NCBI GenBank assembly: GCA_021851465.1
Contig: JAJZDL010000017.1
Span: 1-22,884 of the forward strand
Reading direction: 5' to 3'
DNA from: Acidobacteriota bacterium
Lineage (GTDB): Bacteria; Acidobacteriota; Terriglobia; Terriglobales; Acidobacteriaceae
DNA: 22,884 bases
The first letter of the stretch is position 1, and each line of letters begins with the position of its first letter. The notes below the pieces were generated by a model. It worked only from the letters and a program-made list of their open reading frames with translations. It searched no databases and was not told where the DNA came from. The position numbers were made by a program, and so were the translations under genes. This document shows positions 1 through 8,763 of the stretch, piece by piece.

Positions 1-539
1 AAATGCTGGATACTCGAATCACGGCGACGGTGATCCTCCTCTGGGTTTATGTCTCTCAACACAAACCGTAGCAGGGCTCTACCGCCGCCGCTCAAACGCT
101 AATTTGGACAAGAGTGACACTGAACATATAGAAGTGTCAGTACAGCTTCTGTATCCGCATCCCGATCGCTTAATCGAATCGGAGTGAGGGGGAGCGATGA
201 GGCAGATGCGTCCGGTGACTCAGTGTGTCGTCGAGTAGTGGGCCCAGAAGTCGCCCCGCAAGCCGTTTCTCGGTGAGATGAACCTGGTAGTCCTTGGGCC
301 CAGTGACAGAGTTGCACGAACGAAATAGGACAAAGAGGGGCGTCCGGTGGGGTTAGCGACCATGCTGTGGACTTACTTTGTGCAGCAGAGGTTCAACTGA
401 TCCTCTCAATGCGTCGGATACCCCAGCTCACAGCGGAATGTATTTGGCCAAGAATAGTGCAGCCTATATATCCATCGATGCGAAGCCGGCGCATCTCTGC
501 CAAACGTCCACCAAATGGCGCTGAGGGTAAAATAACGAA
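1..539. other. Non-coding stretch upstream of uppP
   Basis: I see no convincing gene here. The base composition is visibly less GC-rich than in the coding parts, and the open frames are short, have no recognisable domain and no good ribosome binding site. The 9-base string TGGGCCCAG, which has a palindromic core, occurs twice (239-247 and 295-303), 56 bases apart. This may be chance. The promoter of uppP must lie in the right-hand part of this stretch, but I cannot pick out clear -35 and -10 boxes. It could also contain the decayed end of a neighbouring gene outside the window. Confidence 0.5.
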
Positions 540-1451
540 ATGCCAATTTATAAGGTCATTCTCCTGGCCATCGTGCAGGGGCTCGCTGAGTTGCTGCCCG
601 TTTCGAGTTCCGCCCACGTCGTCGTCGCCGAGAGATTGATGGGGCTGGATCCATCCTTGCCGCAGATGACGCTGTTGCTCGTCATGCTGCACACCGGCAC
701 AATGTTCGCCGTCATCGCCTACTTCTGGAAGCAGTGGAGACAGAGCTACTTCGCATCGGCGGACGCCTTCAAGCGCGTTGCTGTGCGGCTGGCCCATGCC
801 ACGGCGCTCACCGGCGTCTTCGGCTACGCCCTCATCAAGGCCATCGAAATGACGGCGTTCAAGGGCCATTCCAAGGCCGAGATCGAGATGTTGTTCGGAC
901 GGCTGGATCTGATCGCGCCTGCACTGGCCTGCGCGGGAATAATGATCCTGTTTGCCGGGCTGCGAGAACCGAAGAAGGACGCCGCGACGACAGCCTACAC
1001 TGCAACCACCAGCCTGACGCGCCGCCCAACCGACAGCGTCACCATGCGGCAGGCAGGCTGGATCGGGCTGGCGCAGGCGCTGGCTCTGCCCTTCCGCGGC
1101 CTCTCCCGGTCGGGTGCGACGATCTCCGTCGGGATGCTTGCGGGCGCAACCAAGCAGCGCGCCGAGCGCTTCAGCTTTGCGCTTGCGGTCATCATTACGC
1201 CGGCCGCCATCGTGCGAGAGACGGTGCGAGTGCTTCATCAGACCCGCGATGCGGCAGCCGCAGGTGTGCCGTCAAATCTTCACGACACGGTTGCGAAGAG
1301 CCTCCTGGGCGCGGCCTTCTCCTTCCTCGCCGGACTCGTCGCCCTACGGTGGCTGAGCAACTGGCTGGAGAACGGGCGTTGGTATCTCTTCGGGATCTAT
1401 TGCCTGCTTGCAAGCGCGGCTGTCTTCTACCTGCACGCAAGGGGCTTCTAA
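540..1451 (+). CDS. uppP: Undecaprenyl-diphosphatase (UppP/BacA family)
   Basis: Integral membrane phosphatase that converts undecaprenyl pyrophosphate to undecaprenyl phosphate, recycling the lipid carrier for peptidoglycan and other surface polymers. Overproduction in known cases gives bacitracin resistance. The first family motif is at residues 13-26 (QGLAELLPVSSSAH), with the conserved Glu17, Ser22/23 and His26. The usual first Glu of the motif is Gln13, a variation I recall from other family members. The second motif, RGLSRSGAT at about residues 184-192, carries the catalytic-region Arg; the usual PG before SRSG is RG. Several hydrophobic segments follow in the usual order. The length of 303 aa exceeds the roughly 270 of E. 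coli BacA, mostly in the central loop. The start ATG at 540 places the first motif at the normal N-terminal distance; a GAGGG lies about 14 bases upstream, rather far. The gene is monocistronic here and converges on bcsC. Confidence 0.95.
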   Translation: MPIYKVILLAIVQGLAELLPVSSSAHVVVAERLMGLDPSLPQMTLLLVMLHTGTMFAVIAYFWKQWRQSYFASADAFKRVAVRLAHATALTGVFGYALIKAIEMTAFKGHSKAEIEMLFGRLDLIAPALACAGIMILFAGLREPKKDAATTAYTATTSLTRRPTDSVTMRQAGWIGLAQALALPFRGLSRSGATISVGMLAGATKQRAERFSFALAVIITPAAIVRETVRVLHQTRDAAAAGVPSNLHDTVAKSLLGAAFSFLAGLVALRWLSNWLENGRWYLFGIYCLLASAAVFYLHARGF

Positions 1452-1478
1452 AAAAGCAATTCGATCGACATCGATTGC
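1450..1478 (-). terminator. Possible intrinsic terminator for bcsC (minus strand)
   Basis: Read on the minus strand, GCAATCGAT pairs with ATCGAATTGC (one bulged base, four-base loop GTCG) and is followed directly by six T residues (plus-strand A run at 1450-1455). This is the layout of a Rho-independent terminator, though the stem is only moderately GC-rich. It lies about 210 bases beyond the bcsC stop codon and touches the stop codon of uppP, so it would end leftward transcription just before it runs antisense into uppP. No T run follows the hairpin on the plus strand. Confidence 0.4.
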
Positions 1479-1517
1479 AGTTCTGAGCGCAGCGACGCAT
1501 CCTCGCATCTCGTCGTT
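1477..1517. repeat. Dispersed intergenic repeat, diverged copy
   Basis: The stretch reading TTCTGAGCGCAGCGACGCAT and onward to CTCGCATCTCGTC matches the copies at 16048-16086 and 17545-17587 with a few substitutions. It lies in the uppP-bcsC convergent gap. The function is unknown. Repeats of this consensus are, as I recall, scattered through intergenic DNA of many Acidobacteriota. Confidence 0.55.
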
Positions 1518-1685
1518 GTTCGTTTCTCACCGTGTGCGCGGCCGCTGTCATTCATACGGTTCACAGGCATTCGATCGATGCTCAACGCCACGAGCGGGCG
1601 CAGCGATGCGGCGTGAGCGGAACCGCGCCGACATTCAACCGGGAAGAGTTCTTCGAGCCTGTCCATCCGCGTAGCATGGCCGCAC

Positions 1686-4600
1686 CTACGGCACCCGCAG
1701 CGGGCGAGGCCCCTCCACCGGAAACAGCCCCGTCGGATGGCCCTGTGACGAGTGCTGCCGATGCAGCGCGTATCGGAAGAAGAATCCCGCCGACACGTCG
1801 TTATAGTTGTTCGTGTTGTTTGCGGAGACGAAGCCGCCCAGGTACCAGTGTTTCCCAAATCGGTAGCTGGCCTCGGAGTTCACGTCGTAGTTGAAGTCGG
1901 TGCTGGTAGAGGCGGGAACGTAATCGCTCACAAGCCCTGGATCCAGCGGATAGAAGATCGCCAAATCCTGCTGGAAGGTCTGCACCCCAAATGCTCCCGA
2001 GGCCTGGTAATGGAAGTTCGATCCATAGGCCCCGTTGAAGGAGACTGGCAGCGCCGCGAGGAAGAAGTACCGTGGGCTGAAGTAGCCGCCCTGCCCGTAG
2101 GTCAGGCCAACCTCGTTGTACTTGTAGTGCGAGCCGAAGAGCGTGCCGCCCAGCGTTAGGCTGCCCGCGTTGGGCCAGCTCTTCACTCGCAGGTACGCGC
2201 CCATCGAACCTTCGGCCATGGTGTTGTTGAGGACGTGGTATCCATGCAGCACGCCGCCCTCACCGGAGAGGTAGATCCCCGAGCCGCCGCTGCCCAGGTC
2301 GATCCGAGCGCCGCCTGTGCTGGAGACGACGCCGCCCCAGGCATTGCCAACGTAGGTTGGCGTGATCGTCCCCGGGTCGCGCAGTCCCGCATAGGAGAGC
2401 TGTGTGTCTTTCACCGGGTCGCGGTCGGCGAAGAGTGTTATGTGGCCGTCGAACAGGCGCAGGCCGAGGTGGCCCGTAACGTTCTGGATGAGGAAGTTGT
2501 ACGGCGTATAGCCTGCGGCGAGGTCGAAGTCCTTGGTCGCCAACTGCAGTTCGCCGCCAACCCCGTTGGAGACCTGCTGGGCCGGTGGGTTGGCCGTGTT
2601 CGCAGGCATCGTTCCAAGGTACGGCACCTTCCCGCCCGTAAACACGGAGGGGTTGAGCGTGCCGGAGTTCAGGAACACAGGCACCGCAACCGCAGTGAGC
2701 CGCACCGACCGGCCCAACACAGCAGATGCCTCGGAGGGTGCCTCGACATCGGTGAGACGATCCAGGCCCGCCGTACCGCTGCGGTACCGCCCAATGAACG
2801 TAACGCCCAGCCAGCCGCTGTATGAGCCTTCGAGCGATGCCAGTTCGCTCTCCGCCTCCTGCCGCGGCGTCATCGCAACCGCCCCCTGCGCCTCATCGTA
2901 CTCGCTGCCCACCGGCGGTAGGCTCTGCTGCATGGCAGCGGAATCGTTGAGCGGCGGTGTCAGAGGGTACGGCGATCCGATCAGAGGATAAGGCTGGCCG
3001 CTCATCGGCGACGCGCTGCTCGAAGGGCTCCTCGCCGAAAGGTCGGCGGCGGGTGTAGCTGGCCCCTCTTCAGGCAAAGGCGCACTGCCCGCGCCGTATG
3101 GAGCCGGTGCATAGGACGGAAGATGATGCATCGGGACAGGCGAGCGGTGGGCCGTACGGCGGCGTGCATCGCTCTGCCCTGTGGCCTGCGCGCGTGTGCG
3201 AGTCGGCGTCGCAGCAGGCGCAACGCTGGGCTGCGGATACTGCTGCGTGCCCGTATCGGGGATGTTGCCGACTGGGCCGGATGGCACACTCGACGGTTGT
3301 GCAATCTGCGGGCCGCCCTGGTTCCTCGCCAGAAGAGGCACCAAATACTGCGCGTCCTCCTCGTTGGCCGCAATCGGTCCATCGGAAGTTCGACCGTGCT
3401 GTACCGCCGTCTCCGGCCCGACATCCGACTGGTGGCGACGAATCTCCGCAGCCTCCGCCGCGGCGATCGCAGGATGCGACGAGACGCCTTGCACGGCGCG
3501 GGCGTTGGCGACATAGCGCGCCGTTGGCAGAACATCCGTCACCTCTGCCTGCGGCGCTGCCAACCGCGGCACGTTGTTGTCGCCCAAACGCACTGCAAGC
3601 GGCAGCGGGGGCTGTGCCGTGGCCGTCCCTTCCGTTGTACGTGCGGCGGACTGGAGTGCGATCTCCGGTACAGGCGGCGCACTCTGCATGGCAGGCCGCT
3701 CTGCACCCCCATGCGTCGGTGAAGGCGCAGCCTCTGGACCCGGCAGGGGCTCGCCCAAAACGCGCGCGACGGCACTGCCCACCCGCACCTCGACCTCTGA
3801 TTGGCCGGGCCGCTTGAACGCCCCCCTATCCAAGCTGGACTGCGGCGAGTTCCCCTGCGGCCCGCCCTTGCCACCGCTCGCAGGCTGTGCTCCCGGATTC
3901 GTCGTGCCAGGGTTTGTCATATAGGGCGGCACTACGCCCGACGCTCCGCTGCCTGTTCCGCTATATGGCTGGCCGTATGAGGACTGGCCGGACGGATATG
4001 CATCGGTGCTGCCATAGCTCGGAAGATACGGCTGTCCCTGTGCGCCATACGCGCTCCCGGTCGGCGCCGGAGAGTCGGTTCGCGGAGCAAGCAGAATGGA
4101 GAGGTCCTGCTCCTCTTCCGCATTGGGCAGACGCGATGGCACGGATGGTCCAGGCAGTCGCAGCGCCGCCGCCAGCTCCGCTCCGGGATCTGCCGGAGGC
4201 ATGGCCTTCAGCGATGCGCGGTACTCCTCGATGGCCCGCGCGGTATTGCCCCGCGCCTGCTCATATCGCGCATCCAGCAGCAGAACCCGCGGGTCCTTCG
4301 GGAATGCGGTCAGGGCAAAGCGCAACCAGTTTCCGGCGTCCTTGATGTCGTCCGCGGCCAGCGCCGCGCTTACCGCCGCCTGGTACTCCTCGACGCTCGC
4401 CGAGGCCAGGTTCTGTTCCTTATAAATAAGCACTGCCTTCCCCGGCTCTCCAGCCTGCGTATACCCGTTGGCCAGCGTCCTGAGAACCGCCGGATTGTCC
4501 GGGAAGGCACGCGCGGCGGCATTCAGTATGGCCAGCGCGCGCCGCGAGTTCCCCGCCGCTGCGGTCTGGTTGGCCCGCCGCACCGCCCAGTTCGTCCAGA

Positions 4601-7208
4601 TCGCCTGCACCGTCCGGCTCTGCTCCTCGCTCAGGTCGGGCCGTCCCCCCAGATCCATCAACTGGCGATAGAGCCCTGTATCGTTCTGGCTGTTGTACAG
4701 TAGCCACGCATTCTGGATGTCGATGTCTGCGGGCGGTGCCGAGTGCTGCGCCGCATACACCTGCTGCACCCGGTTGAGCAGGAGCAGCGCCTGCTGCGAT
4801 TGGCCCAACGCCTGGTACACCGACTCCATGGTCTGTAGATAGTTGACATCGTTCTCCAGTTGGGCACGCGTCGCTGCGGGAATCTTCTGCGCCTCTGCCA
4901 CCGCCTCCTTGTCCTGCCCAGCCGCATGAAGCGCAAACAGCAGCTCCGCCCACGCATCCGTCCGGCTTGGATCGTCGGTCAGCACCCGCTGATAGAGCGG
5001 GATCGCCAGCTTGTAGTTGCCACGCTCGGAGTAGATGCCCGCAAGCTGCACCGCGATCCCCACCGGGGTCTTCTGTCCCGCGCCCGTCAGCTCCGCCGAC
5101 GCCTTCTCCAGCAGGTCCTGCGCCACATCCAGCTTCCCCTCCGTCTGGTAGACCGAGGCCACCGTGGCCTCAAAGCCGGGGTCGCGCATCGCCGCCGAAT
5201 AGCTCGCCGGAGGCATCCCCTCGACCGTCGCAAGCGCCTCCGGGTCATGCCCCAGAGCATGCTGCACGCTCACCAGTCCCCGCCACGCCGCGGTGTTCCC
5301 ATGGTCCTGCGCCAGCGCCTGGGAGTAGAGCGCCGCGGCCTGCTCCAGGTGGTTGCTCGACAGCAGAATCCCCGCCAACTGCGTCTGCATCTCGGCCCTC
5401 TCGCTCTTCGCCTCCGCCGCCGGCGGAAGCTGCAACGCGGCCTCCAGCGTCCTCTGTGCCTCGGGATCGCGGCCCGCCGCGGAGTAGCTTGTGGCCAGCG
5501 CGTGCAGGTATGCAGGATCGCGCATCAACTGCGCGTGGATCGCAGCAGGAATGCGCCTGTCCGTGGCCAGCGCCTGGGACGAGTTGCCTGCCGCAGCCTC
5601 CGCCAGCAAGAGTCCCCGCCAGCCCGCGACGGATGTAGGGCTGTTCTCCACCGCGTGCTCGTACAGCGGGCCCGCCGCAAGCGGCTGCCCCGCCTTCATC
5701 AACGTATCGGCCAGCCCTGCCAGCGCCTCCGGGCTGCTCGGACGCACCGCCAAGGCGGCGCGGTACTGCTTCTCCGCCTGGATCAGGTCGTTCTGGCTGA
5801 GCGAGCTCTGGCCCTCCCCCATCAGGAACCAGAAGCGCGCTGTATCCAATGCCGCCGCCAGCCCTGGGTCGCTGGGATCCCCTTGCATGGCCGTTTCGAG
5901 AAAGCTGATCGCGCCCAGAAAGTTCCCCTGCTCCATGCGGATGTAGCCCATGCCCGCCAGCGCTCCCGGATCGTTCGGCTGCCGCTCCAGTATCCCCTTG
6001 AATATCGCCTCCGCCTGGTCGATGTGCCGGGCGTTGAGCGCCTTGTACGCCGCTGCTTCCGGCCCTGTCAGTGCAGCAGGGGCCATCGAGGCTGGGTGCC
6101 TCGCGCGGATCGTGCTCTGCTCCTGCATCGCGGTCTGCGTTGTCGCTGAAGTCCCAGTTGACAGGGCGGGCGTCTCTTCTCCCGCAGCCTCCACTACTCC
6201 AGAAGTCTGCGCAGAGATCGCAGTTACGGGTTGCGGCGCTTCCGGCTGCGGCTGCGTCGCCTGCAATGCAGCCGCAAGCTGAGGGTCTGTATGTGTCGCC
6301 AGATAGGCACGAATCTCCCCTGTGAAGGCCGGGTTCGACGAGTCCCAAAGCAGCGATTGGCGCAGCGCCTCATCCGCCTGCCGGTCCCCCGGATAGCGCT
6401 CCAGGTACCTCCGTCCCTCCTCTCGTGTCTTCGGGTTGTAGGTCAGAATCCGTCCCAGCTCAATCTTGTATCGCGCTTCGTTCGGAAACTTCTCCGCCAG
6501 TGCGCGCAGCCCGGCGATCGCGTGCGGCCGGCCGTCTTCGGTCGCCGCCTCCGTCTCGTAGTACACCAGAGACCACTCGCCCGGCGGGGGCGTGTCGCCC
6601 ATCACCTCGCGGTAGATCGCCATCGCCGCGGCATACTTCCCTGCCTCGGCCAGCTCGCCCGCCTGCTGCAGTTGCTCCACCTGCTTCTGCTGTGCGCTCG
6701 ACTGGGTGCTTCCCTGCACGCTCGGGGCCGCAACCGATCCGTTGCCCGGCGCTTCTTTTTCCTCCACCGTCCCTTGCTGCACCGCCCGCAACCGCTCCAG
6801 GTAGCTCTGCGACAGGGCCCTGTTGCCCACCGCCTTGGCCGCGCGCGCCAGGCCGCCGAGAGCGTCCGCGTTGTTGGGATCCATTTGCAACAGTTGCTGC
6901 CAGGTCTGCGCCGCAAGGTCCAGACGACCGCGCGCCTCGAAGCCATACGCCTTGTCCAACATCGCCTGCTTCGATGGCGCCGCGGCAGGTGTCGATTGCG
7001 AAGTCGTCTGCGATGAGGACGATGCAGCCTGCGCGCCCGACGGCGGAGGTTGTGCTGCCGCCTGGGTTGTCTGCATCGCCGGCAGTGAACTCGACGCTCC
7101 CGATGCTGCGCCCTGCGCCTCCAACCGCACACTGAACGATGCCGGCATCGCACAGCCAAGTAGAAGCGCAGAGGCGCAAACCCGGATTGCCCGAGCCCTC
7201 CTCATCAT
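1686..7208 (-). CDS. bcsC: Cellulose synthase subunit BcsC-like outer-membrane exporter (TPR + beta-barrel), very large
   Basis: Predicted periplasmic TPR scaffold and outer-membrane porin that exports the glucan chain made by BcsA-BcsB. From the chosen start (ATG at 7208, 1,840 aa) it has an Arg-rich n-region and hydrophobic signal peptide (residues 1-32), an Ala/Gln/Ser linker, and about 950 residues of tandem TPR-type helical repeats (roughly 55-1015, for example NNADALGGLARAAKAVGN and PNDPGALAGMGYIRMEQGNF). A Pro/Gly/Ser/Gln-rich low-complexity linker of about 420 residues follows (1020-1440). The C-terminal part (1445-1840) resembles the BCSC_C barrel, with aromatic-rich alternating strands ending near FFFRYAL and about 24 extra residues. 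E. coli BcsC is near 1,160 aa, so this is far longer, mainly through the linker. An in-frame ATG at 7280 would add 24 residues ahead of the signal peptide; neither start has a strong Shine-Dalgarno. It follows bcsQ on the same strand, with about 184 bases between. Confidence 0.88.
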   Translation of the reverse strand: MMRRARAIRVCASALLLGCAMPASFSVRLEAQGAASGASSSLPAMQTTQAAAQPPPSGAQAASSSSQTTSQSTPAAAPSKQAMLDKAYGFEARGRLDLAAQTWQQLLQMDPNNADALGGLARAAKAVGNRALSQSYLERLRAVQQGTVEEKEAPGNGSVAAPSVQGSTQSSAQQKQVEQLQQAGELAEAGKYAAAMAIYREVMGDTPPPGEWSLVYYETEAATEDGRPHAIAGLRALAEKFPNEARYKIELGRILTYNPKTREEGRRYLERYPGDRQADEALRQSLLWDSSNPAFTGEIRAYLATHTDPQLAAALQATQPQPEAPQPVTAISAQTSGVVEAAGEETPALSTGTSATTQTAMQEQSTIRARHPASMAPAALTGPEAAAYKALNARHIDQAEAIFKGILERQPNDPGALAGMGYIRMEQGNFLGAISFLETAMQGDPSDPGLAAALDTARFWFLMGEGQSSLSQNDLIQAEKQYRAALAVRPSSPEALAGLADTLMKAGQPLAAGPLYEHAVENSPTSVAGWRGLLLAEAAAGNSSQALATDRRIPAAIHAQLMRDPAYLHALATSYSAAGRDPEAQRTLEAALQLPPAAEAKSERAEMQTQLAGILLSSNHLEQAAALYSQALAQDHGNTAAWRGLVSVQHALGHDPEALATVEGMPPASYSAAMRDPGFEATVASVYQTEGKLDVAQDLLEKASAELTGAGQKTPVGIAVQLAGIYSERGNYKLAIPLYQRVLTDDPSRTDAWAELLFALHAAGQDKEAVAEAQKIPAATRAQLENDVNYLQTMESVYQALGQSQQALLLLNRVQQVYAAQHSAPPADIDIQNAWLLYNSQNDTGLYRQLMDLGGRPDLSEEQSRTVQAIWTNWAVRRANQTAAAGNSRRALAILNAAARAFPDNPAVLRTLANGYTQAGEPGKAVLIYKEQNLASASVEEYQAAVSAALAADDIKDAGNWLRFALTAFPKDPRVLLLDARYEQARGNTARAIEEYRASLKAMPPADPGAELAAALRLPGPSVPSRLPNAEEEQDLSILLAPRTDSPAPTGSAYGAQGQPYLPSYGSTDAYPSGQSSYGQPYSGTGSGASGVVPPYMTNPGTTNPGAQPASGGKGGPQGNSPQSSLDRGAFKRPGQSEVEVRVGSAVARVLGEPLPGPEAAPSPTHGGAERPAMQSAPPVPEIALQSAARTTEGTATAQPPLPLAVRLGDNNVPRLAAPQAEVTDVLPTARYVANARAVQGVSSHPAIAAAEAAEIRRHQSDVGPETAVQHGRTSDGPIAANEEDAQYLVPLLARNQGGPQIAQPSSVPSGPVGNIPDTGTQQYPQPSVAPAATPTRTRAQATGQSDARRRTAHRSPVPMHHLPSYAPAPYGAGSAPLPEEGPATPAADLSARSPSSSASPMSGQPYPLIGSPYPLTPPLNDSAAMQQSLPPVGSEYDEAQGAVAMTPRQEAESELASLEGSYSGWLGVTFIGRYRSGTAGLDRLTDVEAPSEASAVLGRSVRLTAVAVPVFLNSGTLNPSVFTGGKVPYLGTMPANTANPPAQQVSNGVGGELQLATKDFDLAAGYTPYNFLIQNVTGHLGLRLFDGHITLFADRDPVKDTQLSYAGLRDPGTITPTYVGNAWGGVVSSTGGARIDLGSGGSGIYLSGEGGVLHGYHVLNNTMAEGSMGAYLRVKSWPNAGSLTLGGTLFGSHYKYNEVGLTYGQGGYFSPRYFFLAALPVSFNGAYGSNFHYQASGAFGVQTFQQDLAIFYPLDPGLVSDYVPASTSTDFNYDVNSEASYRFGKHWYLGGFVSANNTNNYNDVSAGFFFRYALHRQHSSQGHPTGLFPVEGPRPLRVP

Positions 7209-7392
7209 CTTTGTATGGTGTGCGGCCCGGCTCCAACAGGGACCAGGGCCGACAGGAACCAAGGTCGAAGCAGCGGCCATGCATGAAGACTAACGCCTTT
7301 GCTTCCATCCTGTACCGCGTTTTTGCCCCTCATATTCACTCGTCTGAGGATAACTGGGGACACAATTCCATTCCGTGCACCTCACCTGCGCC

Positions 7393-8763
7393 CTATTGCG
7401 CGCTGTCCCGCTCTGCCACCGCAGCAGTCACCCGGCGCAACCACGACGCAACATCGTTGTAATCCTGCACGACCGCCGCGTCCGGCGCGTACTCCACCAC
7501 CGTCATCCCCGCCGCCAGAGCTTCACTCACAGCCGCTGAACGGCGCACCGCAAACTCCAGTAGGCGCTCGCCAAGCCGACGGCGCAGCACCTCGCGCACA
7601 TCCAGATGCAGCGGAAGCGACGCATCGAACTGGTTTATCAAGTAATACGGCATCGCACTCCGCTCGCCACTCTCCGCCATGCCCTTGAATAGTCTCTCTA
7701 CATCGCGCAAACTAAGCGCCGAGTTCATCTCCCCGGTCACCGGCACCAGCACAATCGGTTGCAGCTCCGTCAAGCATCGCAACAGCCAACTCGACCCTGC
7801 ATCCAGGTCCAGCACCACGCGCCGGTCTCCCTGTACATGGCGCATGACCTCATCGGCCAGCACCTTCTGTCGCCTCTCGTCGCCCTCCATCCCTGCTGCG
7901 CTGCACACCGTCAGCGAGACCGTTGTGCCGCCGCCCTCCCGCTGCAAACAGGCGCGCACCTCGCCGGGGCGCAGATCGCGCACGCCAAAGTAAAACGGCA
8001 GCACCCCGCGCGATGTGGTGTCGATCAGCAGCACCTCTTCCCCATGCATCGAGAGGATACGCCCCAAGACCGCCGCCAGACTTGTCTTGCCCACGCCGCC
8101 AGCCAGCGAAAACAACGCCAGCAACGGCGTTCGCCCATCGCCTACTCGCTCCGGCTGTAGCGCAGGCAGCTCCGGCCCGACGTCTTCATCGACCTCCTTC
8201 AGCGCAGACCAGCGCCCCGCAAACCGTTCCCGTATGTCCAACAGAGTCTCACCTGCGGCCATCTCCACTCCAGCCGCCCCGCCCCGATGGCCCTCAACCG
8301 ACCTCCGAAGCGGCCCCGTCTGCGACGGCATCTGCGAATCGTTGAGCCACGCCGGGATCGTCTGTACAGCCTCACTCTCGGACGCCCCGCAATCGACTTC
8401 CACACCCTCCGAGCCTGCGATCTCCACTCCCGCCGCTGCCGCTCCGGCATCGGCGACTTCGGGTTCCGCCGCGCCCTCTGTCGCCGCTCCGGCATCCGCT
8501 ATTGCAGCAATCTCAGTGCTCTCTGTCGCCGCGCAAGAGCGCCGCGCCACCGGCGACAGGGCACGTTCCAGAGCCTGCTCTATCGCTCCCTGCTCCAGCG
8601 ATACAGCAGCCCGGCTCTGCGTGCGAGACCTCCGCCGCGAGGCTGAAAACTCCCTGTACTTCATCCCCACCAGCTTGGCCCACCGAGACAGTGCGGCCAC
8701 ATCCTCCGGCGCCTCGGATGCTGCCGCCTCATCCTCGCCTACGCTTCTACCGCTTGCTTCCAT
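7393..8763 (-). CDS. bcsQ: BcsQ/YhjQ-like MinD/ParA-family ATPase with BcsR-like N-terminal extension
   Basis: Predicted cytoplasmic SIMIBI-class ATPase of the cellulose secretion apparatus. In E. coli, BcsQ works with BcsR to stabilise the synthase and favour its polar placement. The C-terminal half (about residues 215-456) carries the P-loop SLAGGVGKTS, the switch-like LLIDTTSRG and LDLDAG segments, and a closing region AVSEALAAGMTVVEYAPDA that resembles the end of E. coli BcsQ. The deviant Walker A signature lysine (KGGVGKT) is Ala here; as I recall, E. coli BcsQ has Arg there. The first 200 residues are extra: near residues 20-40, EDVAALSRWAKLVGMKYREF recalls BcsR and BcsP N-termini, and an acidic, Ala-rich, probably disordered stretch follows. 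The start is ATG 8763, since GGAG lies five bases upstream; GTG at 8769 is the alternative. It is the first gene of a bcsQ-bcsC unit. Confidence 0.85.
   Translation of the reverse strand: MEASGRSVGEDEAAASEAPEDVAALSRWAKLVGMKYREFSASRRRSRTQSRAAVSLEQGAIEQALERALSPVARRSCAATESTEIAAIADAGAATEGAAEPEVADAGAAAAGVEIAGSEGVEVDCGASESEAVQTIPAWLNDSQMPSQTGPLRRSVEGHRGGAAGVEMAAGETLLDIRERFAGRWSALKEVDEDVGPELPALQPERVGDGRTPLLALFSLAGGVGKTSLAAVLGRILSMHGEEVLLIDTTSRGVLPFYFGVRDLRPGEVRACLQREGGGTTVSLTVCSAAGMEGDERRQKVLADEVMRHVQGDRRVVLDLDAGSSWLLRCLTELQPIVLVPVTGEMNSALSLRDVERLFKGMAESGERSAMPYYLINQFDASLPLHLDVREVLRRRLGERLLEFAVRRSAAVSEALAAGMTVVEYAPDAAVVQDYNDVASWLRRVTAAVAERDSAQ

Noticed and set aside
99..317. Short minus-strand frames in the left end
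   Set aside because: No recognisable motif, no ribosome binding site and no good codon pattern; I could not support a gene or pseudogene.
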